Positions 16,074 to 23,396 of a DNA stretch of 26,347 bases are shown piece after piece. A program made the position numbers and the translations under genes. Within the stretch, counting starts at the first letter, position 1. Every line of letters starts with the position of its first letter. The DNA is from JBKCHH01 sp046302855. GTDB taxonomy: Bacteria; Pseudomonadota; Alphaproteobacteria; Rickettsiales; UBA8987. The notes under the pieces were generated by a model, which was not told the DNA's origin, made no database searches, and saw only the letters and a program-made list of their open reading frames with translations. Location of the stretch: contig JBKCHH010000064.1 in the NCBI GenBank assembly GCA_046302855.1, positions 1 to 26,347 on the forward strand, read 5' to 3'.

Positions 16074-16682
16074 TTACTCTACCCCCGCCCCACTTTTTAC
16101 CTTTACCAGCACTACCGATTCCTTAGGATTTCTTAAAAGCTGATTACTTACCCTTTGCCTTTTTAAGCCAACCTTAGTGCGAAGAGTTAAGCTAATGGCA
16201 CCAATCATCGCCACTAACAGTATAAGCCCACTTATTTGAAAGGGCAGGGCGTAGTTGGTATATAAAACCATTCCCAATGCTTTTGTATTGGTTTCATTAC
16301 TAGTTATTTGCACGGTGGATTTTATTTGATTTTCATCAGAAGTATTTTTGCTATTGGTAATTACATAGTAAACCTGGGCAAATATTATGAGCGACAAAAA
16401 TACACCAATCGCCACATGTTTAACCAAGCCTTTCTTTAGCCTAGAGATATTAATATCTAGCATCATCACCACAAACAGAAATAGCACCATTACCGCCCCC
16501 ACATAAACAATCACCAAAAGCATTGCCAAAAATTCCGCCCCAAGCAGAATAAAAACTCCACTAGAGGCAAAAAAGGTAACAATTAGAAGCAGAACCGAAT
16601 AAACTGGGTTTTTCAGCGTAATTACCCCTAGTGAAAAAAACACTATCGAGCCAGCAAAAAAATAAAATAAAACTTCCGCCAT
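16074..16682 (-). CDS. nuoJ: NADH-quinone oxidoreductase subunit J
   Basis: The 202-residue membrane subunit of complex I has about five hydrophobic helices. Conserved parts are VLFYFFAGSIVFFSLGVITLKNPVYSVL at the N-terminus and the pi-bulge helix FLAMLLVIVYVGAVMVLFLFVVMMLDI, the best-conserved stretch of NuoJ. The C-terminus (TLRTKVGLKRQ ...) is soluble. It is first in the minus-strand series nuoJ-nuoK-tsaD-mdh. nuoI, which normally precedes it, is missing; hemJ is divergent 56 nt upstream. Confidence 0.96.
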   Translation of the reverse strand: MAEVLFYFFAGSIVFFSLGVITLKNPVYSVLLLIVTFFASSGVFILLGAEFLAMLLVIVYVGAVMVLFLFVVMMLDINISRLKKGLVKHVAIGVFLSLIIFAQVYYVITNSKNTSDENQIKSTVQITSNETNTKALGMVLYTNYALPFQISGLILLVAMIGAISLTLRTKVGLKRQRVSNQLLRNPKESVVLVKVKSGAGVE

Positions 16683-16738
16683 TAAATTAATAATATATTC
16701 TAACCTATATAATTAATGGATATTTGAAAGCAAGATAT

Positions 16739-17167
16739 ATGCTCTATCTTTGGATAAAATCACTACACATAATATTTGTAATTTCGTGGATGGCGGGTTT
16801 GCTTTACCTGCCCAGATTATTTGTCTATCACACTAGGGCAAAAATTGGTTCTGAACTAGACCTTACCTTACAAATAATGGAAAAGAAGCTCCAAAAAATT
16901 ATTTTAAACCCAGCCCTTATTCTAGTATTTATTTCTGGCATATGGCTTATAGTTCTAACAGATGCCTTTAATACTGGTGGTTGGATACATTTAAAACTGT
17001 TATTAGTATTGCTCTTAGCTGGTTTTCAAGGATTTTTATCTGTTACTAGAAAAAAATTTATCAGGGGAGAAAATAAAAAATCTGAAAAGTTTTATCGCAT
17101 AATAAATGAAGTTCCTGCTATTTTAATGGTTGCAATTGTAATTTTAGTAGTTATAAAGCCTATGTAA
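16739..17167 (+). CDS. hemJ: protoporphyrinogen IX oxidase HemJ
   Basis: Read from ATG 16739 the product has 142 residues and about four transmembrane helices. HemJ oxidises protoporphyrinogen IX to protoporphyrin IX, the penultimate step of heme synthesis, in bacteria lacking HemG and HemY. Conserved residues are visible in LYLWIKSLHIIFVISWMAG (His10) and LPRLFVYH (Arg and His), and a later Lys-rich loop follows. An upstream in-frame TTG (16724) is possible, but the ATG gives the usual N-terminus MLYLWIK. The pairing hemJ-rho is common in alphaproteobacteria, often with hemE and hemH; those two are not here. Confidence 0.92.
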   Translation: MLYLWIKSLHIIFVISWMAGLLYLPRLFVYHTRAKIGSELDLTLQIMEKKLQKIILNPALILVFISGIWLIVLTDAFNTGGWIHLKLLLVLLLAGFQGFLSVTRKKFIRGENKKSEKFYRIINEVPAILMVAIVILVVIKPM

Positions 17168-17333
17168 GAAAGGCACAAAAGGAATTTAAGAGTGCTTAAG
17201 GTTTAAAGTTCTAAGATATTATCTAAAAGTTATCCCCAAGTTAACTTCAATTCTTAATTTATTTAATACTCTCAAACTTATATTAGCCCTTTTTTATTAA
17301 AAACTAATCAATAACAATAACTTAAAAACAACA

Positions 17334-18959
17334 ATGACAGACTCTTTTAAAGATCAAGAAGATAATAGTGGCAATAATAACGATAGATTGCAATTAAGAA
17401 CACATAACTCGCCAAGAAAACCATACCGTTCTGGTTCTGGTGATAATAAAAGAAGGTTCGATAAATCACAAAATGATAGAAATGGCTATCAACAGCCTCG
17501 CGGTCAATATACTCAAAGGCAAAATATTGAGCCAGAATTCCAGCCAAATTTTGATGCTAAACCTGCAAGCCAAGTAGAAGAAACTACTCAAGAAAATGAA
17601 GAAATAGTGGTAAAGGCTTATACTAATGATGCTCCCACTTATAAAAAAGAAGAGCTTCCGCAGGATGATAATTTTGATCAAAATGCCGCTACTTCAGCTG
17701 GTAGTGATAACTTTATTTATGTGCAAGATTTAAGGTTGCTTCCAGATAAAGATCTTTTCCTTTTTGCAGAAGAGGCTGGCATTGAAAATCCACAATCTAT
17801 TTTAAAACAAGATTTAATCTTCGCTTTGCTTAAAAAGATGGCAAGGATGGAGGGGATAATAGTTGCAGAAGGTATTTTAGAAATTTTACAAGATGGCTTT
17901 GGCTTTTTAAGGTCTAGATGGTCTAACTATCGTGCCGGACCAGATGATATTTATGTTTCCCCCACGCAAATTAAAAGGTTTAACCTAAAAAATGGTGATA
18001 AGGTAGAGGGGCAAATAAGGGCTCCTAGAATTAACGAACGCTATTTTGCCCTATCGCAAGTTAATAAAATTAACGATGATGAGCTAAGCCGCGCACAAAA
18101 AAGGGTGAATTTTGATAATCTAACCCCACTTTATCCAGATAAAAAAATAAGAATGGAAATAGCTAATAATCCATCTTCTAGAATTACCGATTTAGTTTCA
18201 CCCATAGGAAAGGGGCAGAGGGCTTTAATTGTAGCTCCTCCACGCTCTGGTAAAACCATGCTAATGCAAACCATTGCTAAGGGTATTGAAAAAAATCATC
18301 CAGAAATTACCCTGCTTGTGCTACTAATTGACGAAAGGCCAGAAGAGGTAACAGATATGCAACGTACCGTGAAGGGCGAAGTGGTGTCTTCAACCTTCGA
18401 TGAACCAGCCCATAGGCATGTGCAACTGGCAGATATTCTAATTGAAAAGGCAAAAAGGCTAGTGGAACATGGTAAAGATGTAGTAATTCTGCTAGATTCA
18501 ATCACAAGGCTAGCTAGAGCCTATAACGCCGTTGCCCCTTCTTCTGGAAAGGTTTTAACAGGTGGTGTGGATGCAAATGCTTTGCAAAAGCCAAAACGCT
18601 TTTTTGGTGCAGCCAGAAACATTGAAGGTGGTGGCTCACTAACTATTATTGCCACGGCTCTAATTGAAACCGGTTCAAGAATGGATGAGGTAATTTTTGA
18701 AGAGTTCAAAGGAACCGGTAATAGTGAGATTGTTCTTGATAGAAAACTTTCTGATAAAAGGGTGTTTCCTGCTATTGATATTTTAAAATCTGGCACAAGG
18801 CACGAAGAACAGCTTTACGAAAAGGGCGAGATGCAAAAGATTTGGGTTCTTCGCAAAATTCTATCGCAAATGTCCACCGTGGATGCTATGGAGTTTCTAC
18901 TTGATAAGATAGAACATTCCAAAACCAACGAAGAATTCTTTATGGTTATGAATAAGTAG
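17334..18959 (+). CDS. rho: transcription termination factor Rho with long disordered N-terminal extension
   Basis: The 541-residue protein is about 120 residues longer than a standard Rho. Residues ~126-541 are canonical: the N-terminal helical domain (LRLLPDKDLFLFAEEAGIENP) and the cold-shock-like RNA site (EILQDGFGFLRS). Then come the Walker A APPRSGKT with K307, Walker B (VVILLDSITRLARAY), the R-/Q-loop region (TGGVDANALQKPKRFFGAARN) and the arginine finger region (LSDKRVFPAIDI). Residues 1-125 are Asn/Gln/Asp/Arg-rich with few hydrophobic residues, suggesting disorder. The start ATG 17334 follows a 166-nt leader after hemJ. Rho translocates on RNA and stops transcription, and is a degradosome partner of RNase E in Rhodobacter. 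Confidence 0.96.
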   Translation: MTDSFKDQEDNSGNNNDRLQLRTHNSPRKPYRSGSGDNKRRFDKSQNDRNGYQQPRGQYTQRQNIEPEFQPNFDAKPASQVEETTQENEEIVVKAYTNDAPTYKKEELPQDDNFDQNAATSAGSDNFIYVQDLRLLPDKDLFLFAEEAGIENPQSILKQDLIFALLKKMARMEGIIVAEGILEILQDGFGFLRSRWSNYRAGPDDIYVSPTQIKRFNLKNGDKVEGQIRAPRINERYFALSQVNKINDDELSRAQKRVNFDNLTPLYPDKKIRMEIANNPSSRITDLVSPIGKGQRALIVAPPRSGKTMLMQTIAKGIEKNHPEITLLVLLIDERPEEVTDMQRTVKGEVVSSTFDEPAHRHVQLADILIEKAKRLVEHGKDVVILLDSITRLARAYNAVAPSSGKVLTGGVDANALQKPKRFFGAARNIEGGGSLTIIATALIETGSRMDEVIFEEFKGTGNSEIVLDRKLSDKRVFPAIDILKSGTRHEEQLYEKGEMQKIWVLRKILSQMSTVDAMEFLLDKIEHSKTNEEFFMVMNK

Positions 18960-18972
18960 GGTTGGTTAGGGT

Positions 18973-19077
18973 TTATACCAATTCTCACTTATAGAAGAAT
19001 AGACAAGAAAAGACATCGTTTCTAGCCTCAGCCGTCATTAGCCAAGTGAGAGCTTTGCTCGAAGCATGGTAATCCAG
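18973..19077. repeat. degenerate dispersed repeat, copy C (partial, rearranged)
   Basis: The left end carries TATACCAATTCTCA, the inverse of the 15-nt TGAGAATTGGTATAA flanking copy A. About 60 nt on comes GTCATTAGCC, then GAGAGCTTTGCTCGAAGCATGGTAATCC, which is reminiscent of the GTCATTGCGAG...GAAGCAATCC layout. The similarity is patchy, so this is either an eroded copy or a related family. It sits after rho, before the convergent 3' end of the gene at 19114. Confidence 0.45.
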
Positions 19078-19113
19078 TAAAATTCAAAAAAATTTAGGCG
19101 GGAATTTCTTCAT

Positions 19114-19515
19114 CTATCTTTTTTTAATCTTACTTTTTAATTTGTGAAAATAAGCAACTACGGTGGTAATTAATCCGCCACCAAGCATGGGAATCCACCA
19201 GCCCTCAATATGCGGAATACTAAAAAAGTGCAACGCACCCTCTATTCCAACCATCAAAACCATAATTATAGCTGATACAAGGCGATATACTTCCTGCGAT
19301 AACCAAATAATTTTATTAACCAACCAGCGATAAAAAATAACTAACAAGCAGGCTAAAAATACCAATAAATATCCCAGATAGTTTCTTAAACTATCTGGCG
19401 AAAAAGAAGGTTCTAATATTAGTTTTACGCTATAGTCTAATAACAAAAGGCTTAAGGATACTAACAATATAGAAGCTATTAATCGGCTATAAGATTTTGT
19501 TTTTAATTTTTCCAT
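19114..19515 (-). CDS. small four-TM membrane protein of unknown function
   Basis: The ATG at 19515 gives 133 residues (an adjacent GTG one codon upstream is also in frame). Hydrophobic helices are near residues 12-32 (LIASILLVSLSLLLLDYSV), 46-62 (YLGYLLVFLACLLVIFY), 78-100 (LVSAIIMVLMVGIEGALHFF) and 105-122 (WWIPMLGGGLITTVVAYF). The C-terminus is Lys-rich (KLKSKIKKR), so it probably faces the cytoplasm. I recognise no family. It is divergent from the zur-like operon, and the perfect Zur-type inverted repeat begins only 7 nt upstream of its start codon, so it may be controlled with the zinc genes. It has no visible metal-binding motif. Confidence 0.65.
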   Translation of the reverse strand: MEKLKTKSYSRLIASILLVSLSLLLLDYSVKLILEPSFSPDSLRNYLGYLLVFLACLLVIFYRWLVNKIIWLSQEVYRLVSAIIMVLMVGIEGALHFFSIPHIEGWWIPMLGGGLITTVVAYFHKLKSKIKKR

Positions 19516-19521
19516 CACATA

Positions 19522-19540
19522 TTTGTTATTCTATAACAAA
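19522..19540. promoter_or_regulatory. candidate Zur operator, perfect inverted repeat
   Basis: TTTGTTAT-TCT-ATAACAAA is a perfect 8+8 palindrome around a 3-nt centre. It matches the general Zur-box pattern TGTTATANTATAACA at all but one of the specified positions. It lies between two divergent genes, 82 nt before the zur-like ORF and 6 nt from the start codon of the membrane-protein gene, so it could control both. Confidence 0.6.
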
Positions 19541-19579
19541 CAGCTATTTACATATAAAAACTATTCTGTAAAGATTATT

Positions 19580-19596
19580 TTATTACAATATAACAA
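19580..19596. promoter_or_regulatory. second, degenerate Zur-type operator half-conserved repeat
   Basis: TTATTAC-AAT-ATAACAA keeps the 7-3-7 spacing of the site at 19523-19539. The right arm is identical, and the left arm matches at five of seven positions. It lies 25 nt before the zur-like start codon, a sensible place for autorepression. Confidence 0.4.
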
Positions 19597-19621
19597 ATAA
19601 AACACCCCAAATAAAAATCCT

Positions 19622-20020
19622 ATGGCTAGACCACTTTCGCTTAAAGCTCCTGCAGATAAATTGGTTCTAAAGGTTTTGCAAAAAGCAAAAGAACCAATGA
19701 CGGCCTATATGTTGCTAGATGAGTTAAAACAAGATGGGATTAAAAGTGCCCCCATAATATACCGTGCTTTGGATATTTTATTAAAAAATGGCTCAATCCA
19801 TTCGATAAAGGAACTTGGAGCCTATGTAGCCTGCGATTGTGATGCTAGCCATAACCATTCGCTCGCCATCCTAACGGTTTGCGGCAATTGCAGTGTGGTA
19901 GATGAAATTCATGATCATAAAATAATTCATCAATTTGAAGATTTAAAAACCCACGGTATCCATTTACAGCAAAGGGCTGTGATAGAATTACCCATAGTTT
20001 GTAACAATTGCACAATTTAG
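19622..20020 (+). CDS. zur: Fur-family metalloregulator, probably Zur
   Basis: The 132-residue protein has the Fur winged helix (residues ~10-65: LVLKVLQKAKEPMTAYMLLDEL ... APIIYRALDILLKNGSIHSI). The C-terminal dimer/metal domain follows. Two CxxC pairs (C87-C90 and C127-C130) form a structural zinc site, and their 40-residue spacing equals that in E. coli Zur. A CDCDASHNHS stretch and HDH supply regulatory ligands. The early Pro-Ile-Ile-Tyr-Arg recognition helix and the neighbouring His-rich transporter favour Zur over Fur or PerR. The ABC ATPase begins 9 nt later behind AGGAGG. Autoregulation through the two upstream inverted repeats is likely. Confidence 0.82.
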   Translation: MARPLSLKAPADKLVLKVLQKAKEPMTAYMLLDELKQDGIKSAPIIYRALDILLKNGSIHSIKELGAYVACDCDASHNHSLAILTVCGNCSVVDEIHDHKIIHQFEDLKTHGIHLQQRAVIELPIVCNNCTI

Positions 20021-20029
20021 GAGGAGTGT

Positions 20030-20671
20030 ATGTTAAATGTTAAAAGTTTAAAAGCAGGGTATAAAAACACTGTAGTAGTTGATATACCAAGTTTGGTGCT
20101 AAAAAATAAAGAGCATCTGCTTATTGTTGGTAAATCTGGGTCTGGAAAAACTACCTTACTATATGCCTTAGCTGGGCTTTTAAAGCCAATTTCTGGAAAA
20201 ATCGAGATAGATAATACGAATACATCTAGCCTTACAAGTTCTAAAATGGATGAGTTTAGAGGTAAAAATATTGGAATTATTTATCAAACACTCCAATTAA
20301 TATCTTCACTTTCGGTTCTAGAAAATATTTTGTTGGTTCAATATGCCAATGGAACTAAGCAAGATAGTTCAAGAGCCAAAGAACTGCTAAAGCATTTGGG
20401 ACTATCTGAATTTAGAAATAAAAAGCCAGATGAATTAAGTCAAGGGCAACAACAAAGGGTCGCAATCGCAAGGGCAGTAATTAATAATCCAAAAATTATT
20501 TTTGGTGATGAACCAACTTCAGCTCTTGATGATGAGTCGGCAGAAAAGGTTATCAATCTTTTATTAGGTATAGCAAATCAAACGGGAGCAAGTTTGGTGC
20601 TAGCAACGCATGATTCTAGAATAAAAAAGTATTTTAACAATATTATAAACCTTGGGGGTAAAGATGAATAG
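20030..20671 (+). CDS. ABC transporter ATP-binding protein (LolD/MacB-like)
   Basis: The 213-residue ATPase has all ABC motifs: Walker A GKSGSGKTT (residues 34-42), Q-loop Q87, signature LSQGQQQR (137-144), Walker B IIFGDEPTSALDD with D161-E162, and H-loop LATHD. The overall type (IGIIYQ, NILLVQY) is that of MacB/LolD/FtsE ATPases that pair with FtsX-fold permeases, and the next gene is such a permease, overlapping by 8 nt. A strong AGGAGG ribosome-binding site precedes the ATG. In this context it probably powers a zinc-related periplasmic process and not lipoprotein release. It is second in the zur-like operon. Confidence 0.9.
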   Translation: MLNVKSLKAGYKNTVVVDIPSLVLKNKEHLLIVGKSGSGKTTLLYALAGLLKPISGKIEIDNTNTSSLTSSKMDEFRGKNIGIIYQTLQLISSLSVLENILLVQYANGTKQDSSRAKELLKHLGLSEFRNKKPDELSQGQQQRVAIARAVINNPKIIFGDEPTSALDDESAEKVINLLLGIANQTGASLVLATHDSRIKKYFNNIINLGGKDE

Positions 20672-21944
20672 TTTTTCTTTAAGCATTTCGTATTTAAAGC
20701 ATAAGCTACTTAGAACTGCCTTGACTGTCATTACCTTCGCATCTGGAATTGCAGTTATTGTTGCTCTGCTTTTAATTAACTCTCAACTAAACAATGAATT
20801 TACCAAAAATTTAAAAAACATAGATTTAGTAGTGGGGGCGAAAGGTAGCCCTATGCAACTAATTTTATCTTCAGTATTTCATTTAGATGCCCCAACTGGT
20901 AATATTCCTTTAGAAGAGGCAGAAAAACTTGAAAAACATCCGCTTGTCAAATCTGCAATACCTGTTGCTTTAGGGGATAACTATAATGGCTTTAGAATTG
21001 TTGGCACAAATGAAAGCTACATCAACAACTATGAAGGAAGACTAAAGGAAGGCAGAGTTTTCAAAGATAAGATGGAAGTTGTTATTGGTAGCGAAGTAGC
21101 AAAAAAATTCAATAATAAAATTGGCGATAAAATTGTTGGTGCCCATGGTTTGGTAAATAGCGATGATTTACATACTGATTTTCCTTATATTATTGTTGGA
21201 ATTTTTCAGCCTACAAACACAGTTTTAGATAGACTTGTTTTAACTTCAGTAGAAAGTGTTTGGCATGTTCACGAGCATGCTAAACACGATGAGCATGAGG
21301 ACGAAGGTCACCAAGATAAAAAGCACGATAAAGGCCATAAGCATGAACATAAAGCCAAACATGATAATCATCACGATGATGAGCATGAAAAACATGAAGA
21401 AAAAGAAATTACTGCATTGCTTATAACTTATAAAACGCCAATGGCTTTGGCAACGCTACCGCGCGTGGTTAATAAATCATCTTCAATGCAATCAGCAAGC
21501 CCTGCTTTTGAAGTGGCAAGGCTCACAAGTTTTATGGGTGTTGGTTCTTCAACCCTAAAAACATTTGGTTGGTATTTAATTATACTCTCGGGCTTTGGAA
21601 TTTTCGTTGCACTTTATAATGCTATGAGTGAGAGAAAATATGACCTTGCTTTAATGCGTTCTTTTGGTGCATCTAAGAAAAAACTTTTTAATTTAATTAT
21701 AATTGAAGGGGTAATAATTTCGCTTTTGGGGGTTCTTATAGGTTTAGCTTTAGGTCATGGCTTAGTTGATTTGGCATCTATTTGGCTTGCACAAACAAAA
21801 CATATTTCTATAACTGGTAAAGTGTTTTTAAACGATGAAATCTGGTTGATTATTGCAAGCCTAATTGTTGGAGTGGTTGCTTCAATATTGCCTGCAATAA
21901 AAGTTTATAAAATAGATATCTTTAAAACTTTGGTAAAAAGGTGA
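20664..21944 (+). CDS. FtsX/MacB-type ABC permease with histidine-rich periplasmic loop
   Basis: From ATG 20664 the product has 426 residues (an upstream TTG at 20652 is less likely). TM1 is at about residues 16-38 (ALTVITFASGIAVIVALLLI). A large periplasmic MacB_PCD-like domain follows (VVGAKGSPMQLILSSVFHLDAP). Three C-terminal helices come next (LIILSGFGIFVALYNAM; LIIIEGVIISLLGVLIGLAL; IWLIIASLIVGVVASILPAI), the standard FtsX topology. Residues ~200-248 are a loop with 15 His plus many Asp, Glu and Lys, a likely zinc-binding module. Such a loop is not a general feature of MacB or LolC/E. The next gene starts at GTG overlapping its stop by 4 nt. Confidence 0.9.
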   Translation: MNSFSLSISYLKHKLLRTALTVITFASGIAVIVALLLINSQLNNEFTKNLKNIDLVVGAKGSPMQLILSSVFHLDAPTGNIPLEEAEKLEKHPLVKSAIPVALGDNYNGFRIVGTNESYINNYEGRLKEGRVFKDKMEVVIGSEVAKKFNNKIGDKIVGAHGLVNSDDLHTDFPYIIVGIFQPTNTVLDRLVLTSVESVWHVHEHAKHDEHEDEGHQDKKHDKGHKHEHKAKHDNHHDDEHEKHEEKEITALLITYKTPMALATLPRVVNKSSSMQSASPAFEVARLTSFMGVGSSTLKTFGWYLIILSGFGIFVALYNAMSERKYDLALMRSFGASKKKLFNLIIIEGVIISLLGVLIGLALGHGLVDLASIWLAQTKHISITGKVFLNDEIWLIIASLIVGVVASILPAIKVYKIDIFKTLVKR

Positions 21945-22399
21945 AAGGAAAACTAGGAAAAGCTTTTATTTGGCTTATTATTATAGCAAGTGTATCACTT
22001 TCTATGGCAATGCTTTTACAGGGGCAAAAAAAATACCCCTCCCCAAAAAGTGATTTTTGGGAAAAGCTATCAAAATGCAAAGTTAGCAAAAATTATAGAA
22101 TAGATTTTACTGATGAAATAAAAAATCTGGATAACAAAATTGTTAGTTTGGATGGCTATATAATTCCAATAGAATCGACGGAAAAGTTTAACCACTTTTT
22201 ACTTTCTTTTCGCTCTACAACCTGCTCCTTTTGTCCACCTAGTAAACCTAATGAAATTATAGAAGTATTCACAAAAGAATCTATTTCTTGGCAAGATAGT
22301 TTACAAACTATTTCAGGAAAATTGCAACTGGGTAGTAATATAAGCGAAAATGGATTGTTCTTTAAAATAATTGATGCAAAAGTGGGAAGCCAACCTTAA
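21941..22399 (+). CDS. DUF3299-family membrane-anchored periplasmic protein, first paralog
   Basis: The 152-residue product begins at GTG 21941, overlapping the permease stop by 4 nt (GTGA), so translation is coupled. Residues ~8-27 form a signal anchor or signal peptide (FIWLIIIASVSLSMAMLL), putting the rest in the periplasm. The domain contains VSLDGYIIPIESTEKFNHFLLS and the hallmark TTCSFCPPSKPNEIIEVF, with a CxxC pair that may bind metal or be redox-active. This matches DUF3299, a family often found beside ABC ATPase/FtsX genes in Zur-regulated zinc loci of gammaproteobacteria. Exact biochemical role is not established. Confidence 0.8.
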   Translation: MKGKLGKAFIWLIIIASVSLSMAMLLQGQKKYPSPKSDFWEKLSKCKVSKNYRIDFTDEIKNLDNKIVSLDGYIIPIESTEKFNHFLLSFRSTTCSFCPPSKPNEIIEVFTKESISWQDSLQTISGKLQLGSNISENGLFFKIIDAKVGSQP

Positions 22400-22406
22400 A
22401 AATTTT

Positions 22407-22886
22407 ATGCGGGTAAAATATTCACAAATAATTGTAATAATAGGTGTTTTTATTCTTATAAGTGGTTTTTCTATTTCTCAACCGACAGATGAAAGAAATG
22501 TACAAGACGCACTTCCTAAATCACAAGATAAAATGTGGGATGTGTTTTTTAAATGCAAAGTGACCCTATTAGATAATATCAAATATGTGTATAGTATAGA
22601 TTATACGCCTGAAGTAAAAGAAATGGAAGGTATGCAAATAGAAATCAGTGGATTTGTTTTGCCACTAGAACCAACCGAAAAATTTACCCATTTTCTTCTT
22701 TCAAAACGCACCCCAACCTGTTTCTTTTGCCCACCGGGTGAACCAAATGAACTTATAGAAGTTTTTACTAAAAAACCAATTGCCTGGGAAGATAAACTAA
22801 CTAAAGTTCAAGGGATTCTAGAATTTTCTAAAAACCCTGAAAAAGGTTTGTTTTTTCAAATGAGGGATGCAGAGATAATAAAATAA
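22407..22886 (+). CDS. DUF3299-family membrane-anchored periplasmic protein, second paralog
   Basis: ATG 22407 lies 7 nt after the stop of the first paralog and gives 159 residues. Upstream TTG 22371 is in frame but inside the preceding gene. The N-terminus (SQIIVIIGVFILISGFSI) is a signal peptide or anchor. The domain repeats the features of its neighbour: EISGFVLPLEPTEKFTHFLLSKRTPTC, then FFCPPGEPNELIEVF with the CxxC, then KPIAWEDKLTKVQGILEF. The two proteins align end to end and clearly arose by tandem duplication. It closes the zur-like operon; tRNA-Ile follows on the other strand 12 nt later. Confidence 0.8.
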   Translation: MRVKYSQIIVIIGVFILISGFSISQPTDERNVQDALPKSQDKMWDVFFKCKVTLLDNIKYVYSIDYTPEVKEMEGMQIEISGFVLPLEPTEKFTHFLLSKRTPTCFFCPPGEPNELIEVFTKKPIAWEDKLTKVQGILEFSKNPEKGLFFQMRDAEIIK

Positions 22887-22898
22887 GGTGAATTGAAA

Positions 22899-22975
22899 TG
22901 GTGGGTGTGAGTGGACTTGAACCACTGACCTCCCGGTTATCAGCCGGACGCTCTAACCAACTGAGCTACACACCC
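22899..22975 (-). tRNA. tRNA-Ile (GAU anticodon)
   Basis: On the minus strand the acceptor is GGGTGTG/CACACCC, the D-arm is GCTCAGTTGGTTAGAGC, and the anticodon loop CTGATAA gives GAT. The T-arm is CAGTGG-TTCAAGT-CCACT, the discriminator is A, and the 3' CCA is encoded (22899-22901). In most proteobacteria this tRNA lies in the 16S-23S spacer. Here it stands alone, in agreement with the split rRNA operons of Rickettsiales. Confidence 0.97.
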
Positions 22976-23098
22976 TTTTCTTAAGGCTTATGATAGGGAA
23001 GAGCATCAATAAACATAAAATTATTTAATTCAATATTTTATTATTGACTATTTTGTGAATAGGGCTAAAAGCTCTCCCTCTATTATCAATATAATTTT

Positions 23099-23389
23099 AT
23101 GTCTAGAAAATGTCAGTTAACTACTAAAACCTTGATGTATGGGAATAAGGTTTCTCACTCAAATATAAAAACTTCAAAGGCGTTTTTGCCAAATATTCAG
23201 CCAATTACTCTAAGGAGTGAGATTTTGGGCAAAAACTTTAGCTTCAAGGTAGCCACCAATACTATTAGAACCATAGATTTTAAAGGCGGGTTAGATAATT
23301 TCTTACTCAATACCAAAAGCAGAAAACTATCTGAACTTGGACAAAAGTTAAGAAGGCAAGTTAAAAAATTAGCTAAGGTGAAGGTTTAA
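23099..23389 (+). CDS. rpmB: 50S ribosomal protein L28
   Basis: The 96-residue basic protein has the L28 start SRKCQLTTKTLMYGNKVSHSN, the NIQPITLRSEILGKNFSFKVATNTIRTIDFKGGLDNFLL core, and a Lys-rich C-terminus. The first conserved Cys of the zinc-type CxxC is present as a single Cys only. The length is normal for alphaproteobacteria. rpmE, which often follows, is absent. Its 3' end faces the convergent SDR gene with a 7-nt gap, and an imperfect stem GGTTTAAGG-TAAT-CCTAAACC (23383-23403) spans both stop codons. Confidence 0.96.
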   Translation: MSRKCQLTTKTLMYGNKVSHSNIKTSKAFLPNIQPITLRSEILGKNFSFKVATNTIRTIDFKGGLDNFLLNTKSRKLSELGQKLRRQVKKLAKVKV

Positions 23390-23396
23390 GGTAATC

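Noticed and set aside
16724..16738. Upstream TTG start for hemJ
   Set aside because: The ATG at 16739 gives the usual HemJ N-terminus MLYLWIK.
22371..22406. Upstream TTG/ATG start for the second DUF3299 gene
   Set aside because: It lies inside the preceding gene; ATG 22407 begins right before the signal peptide and just after the preceding stop.
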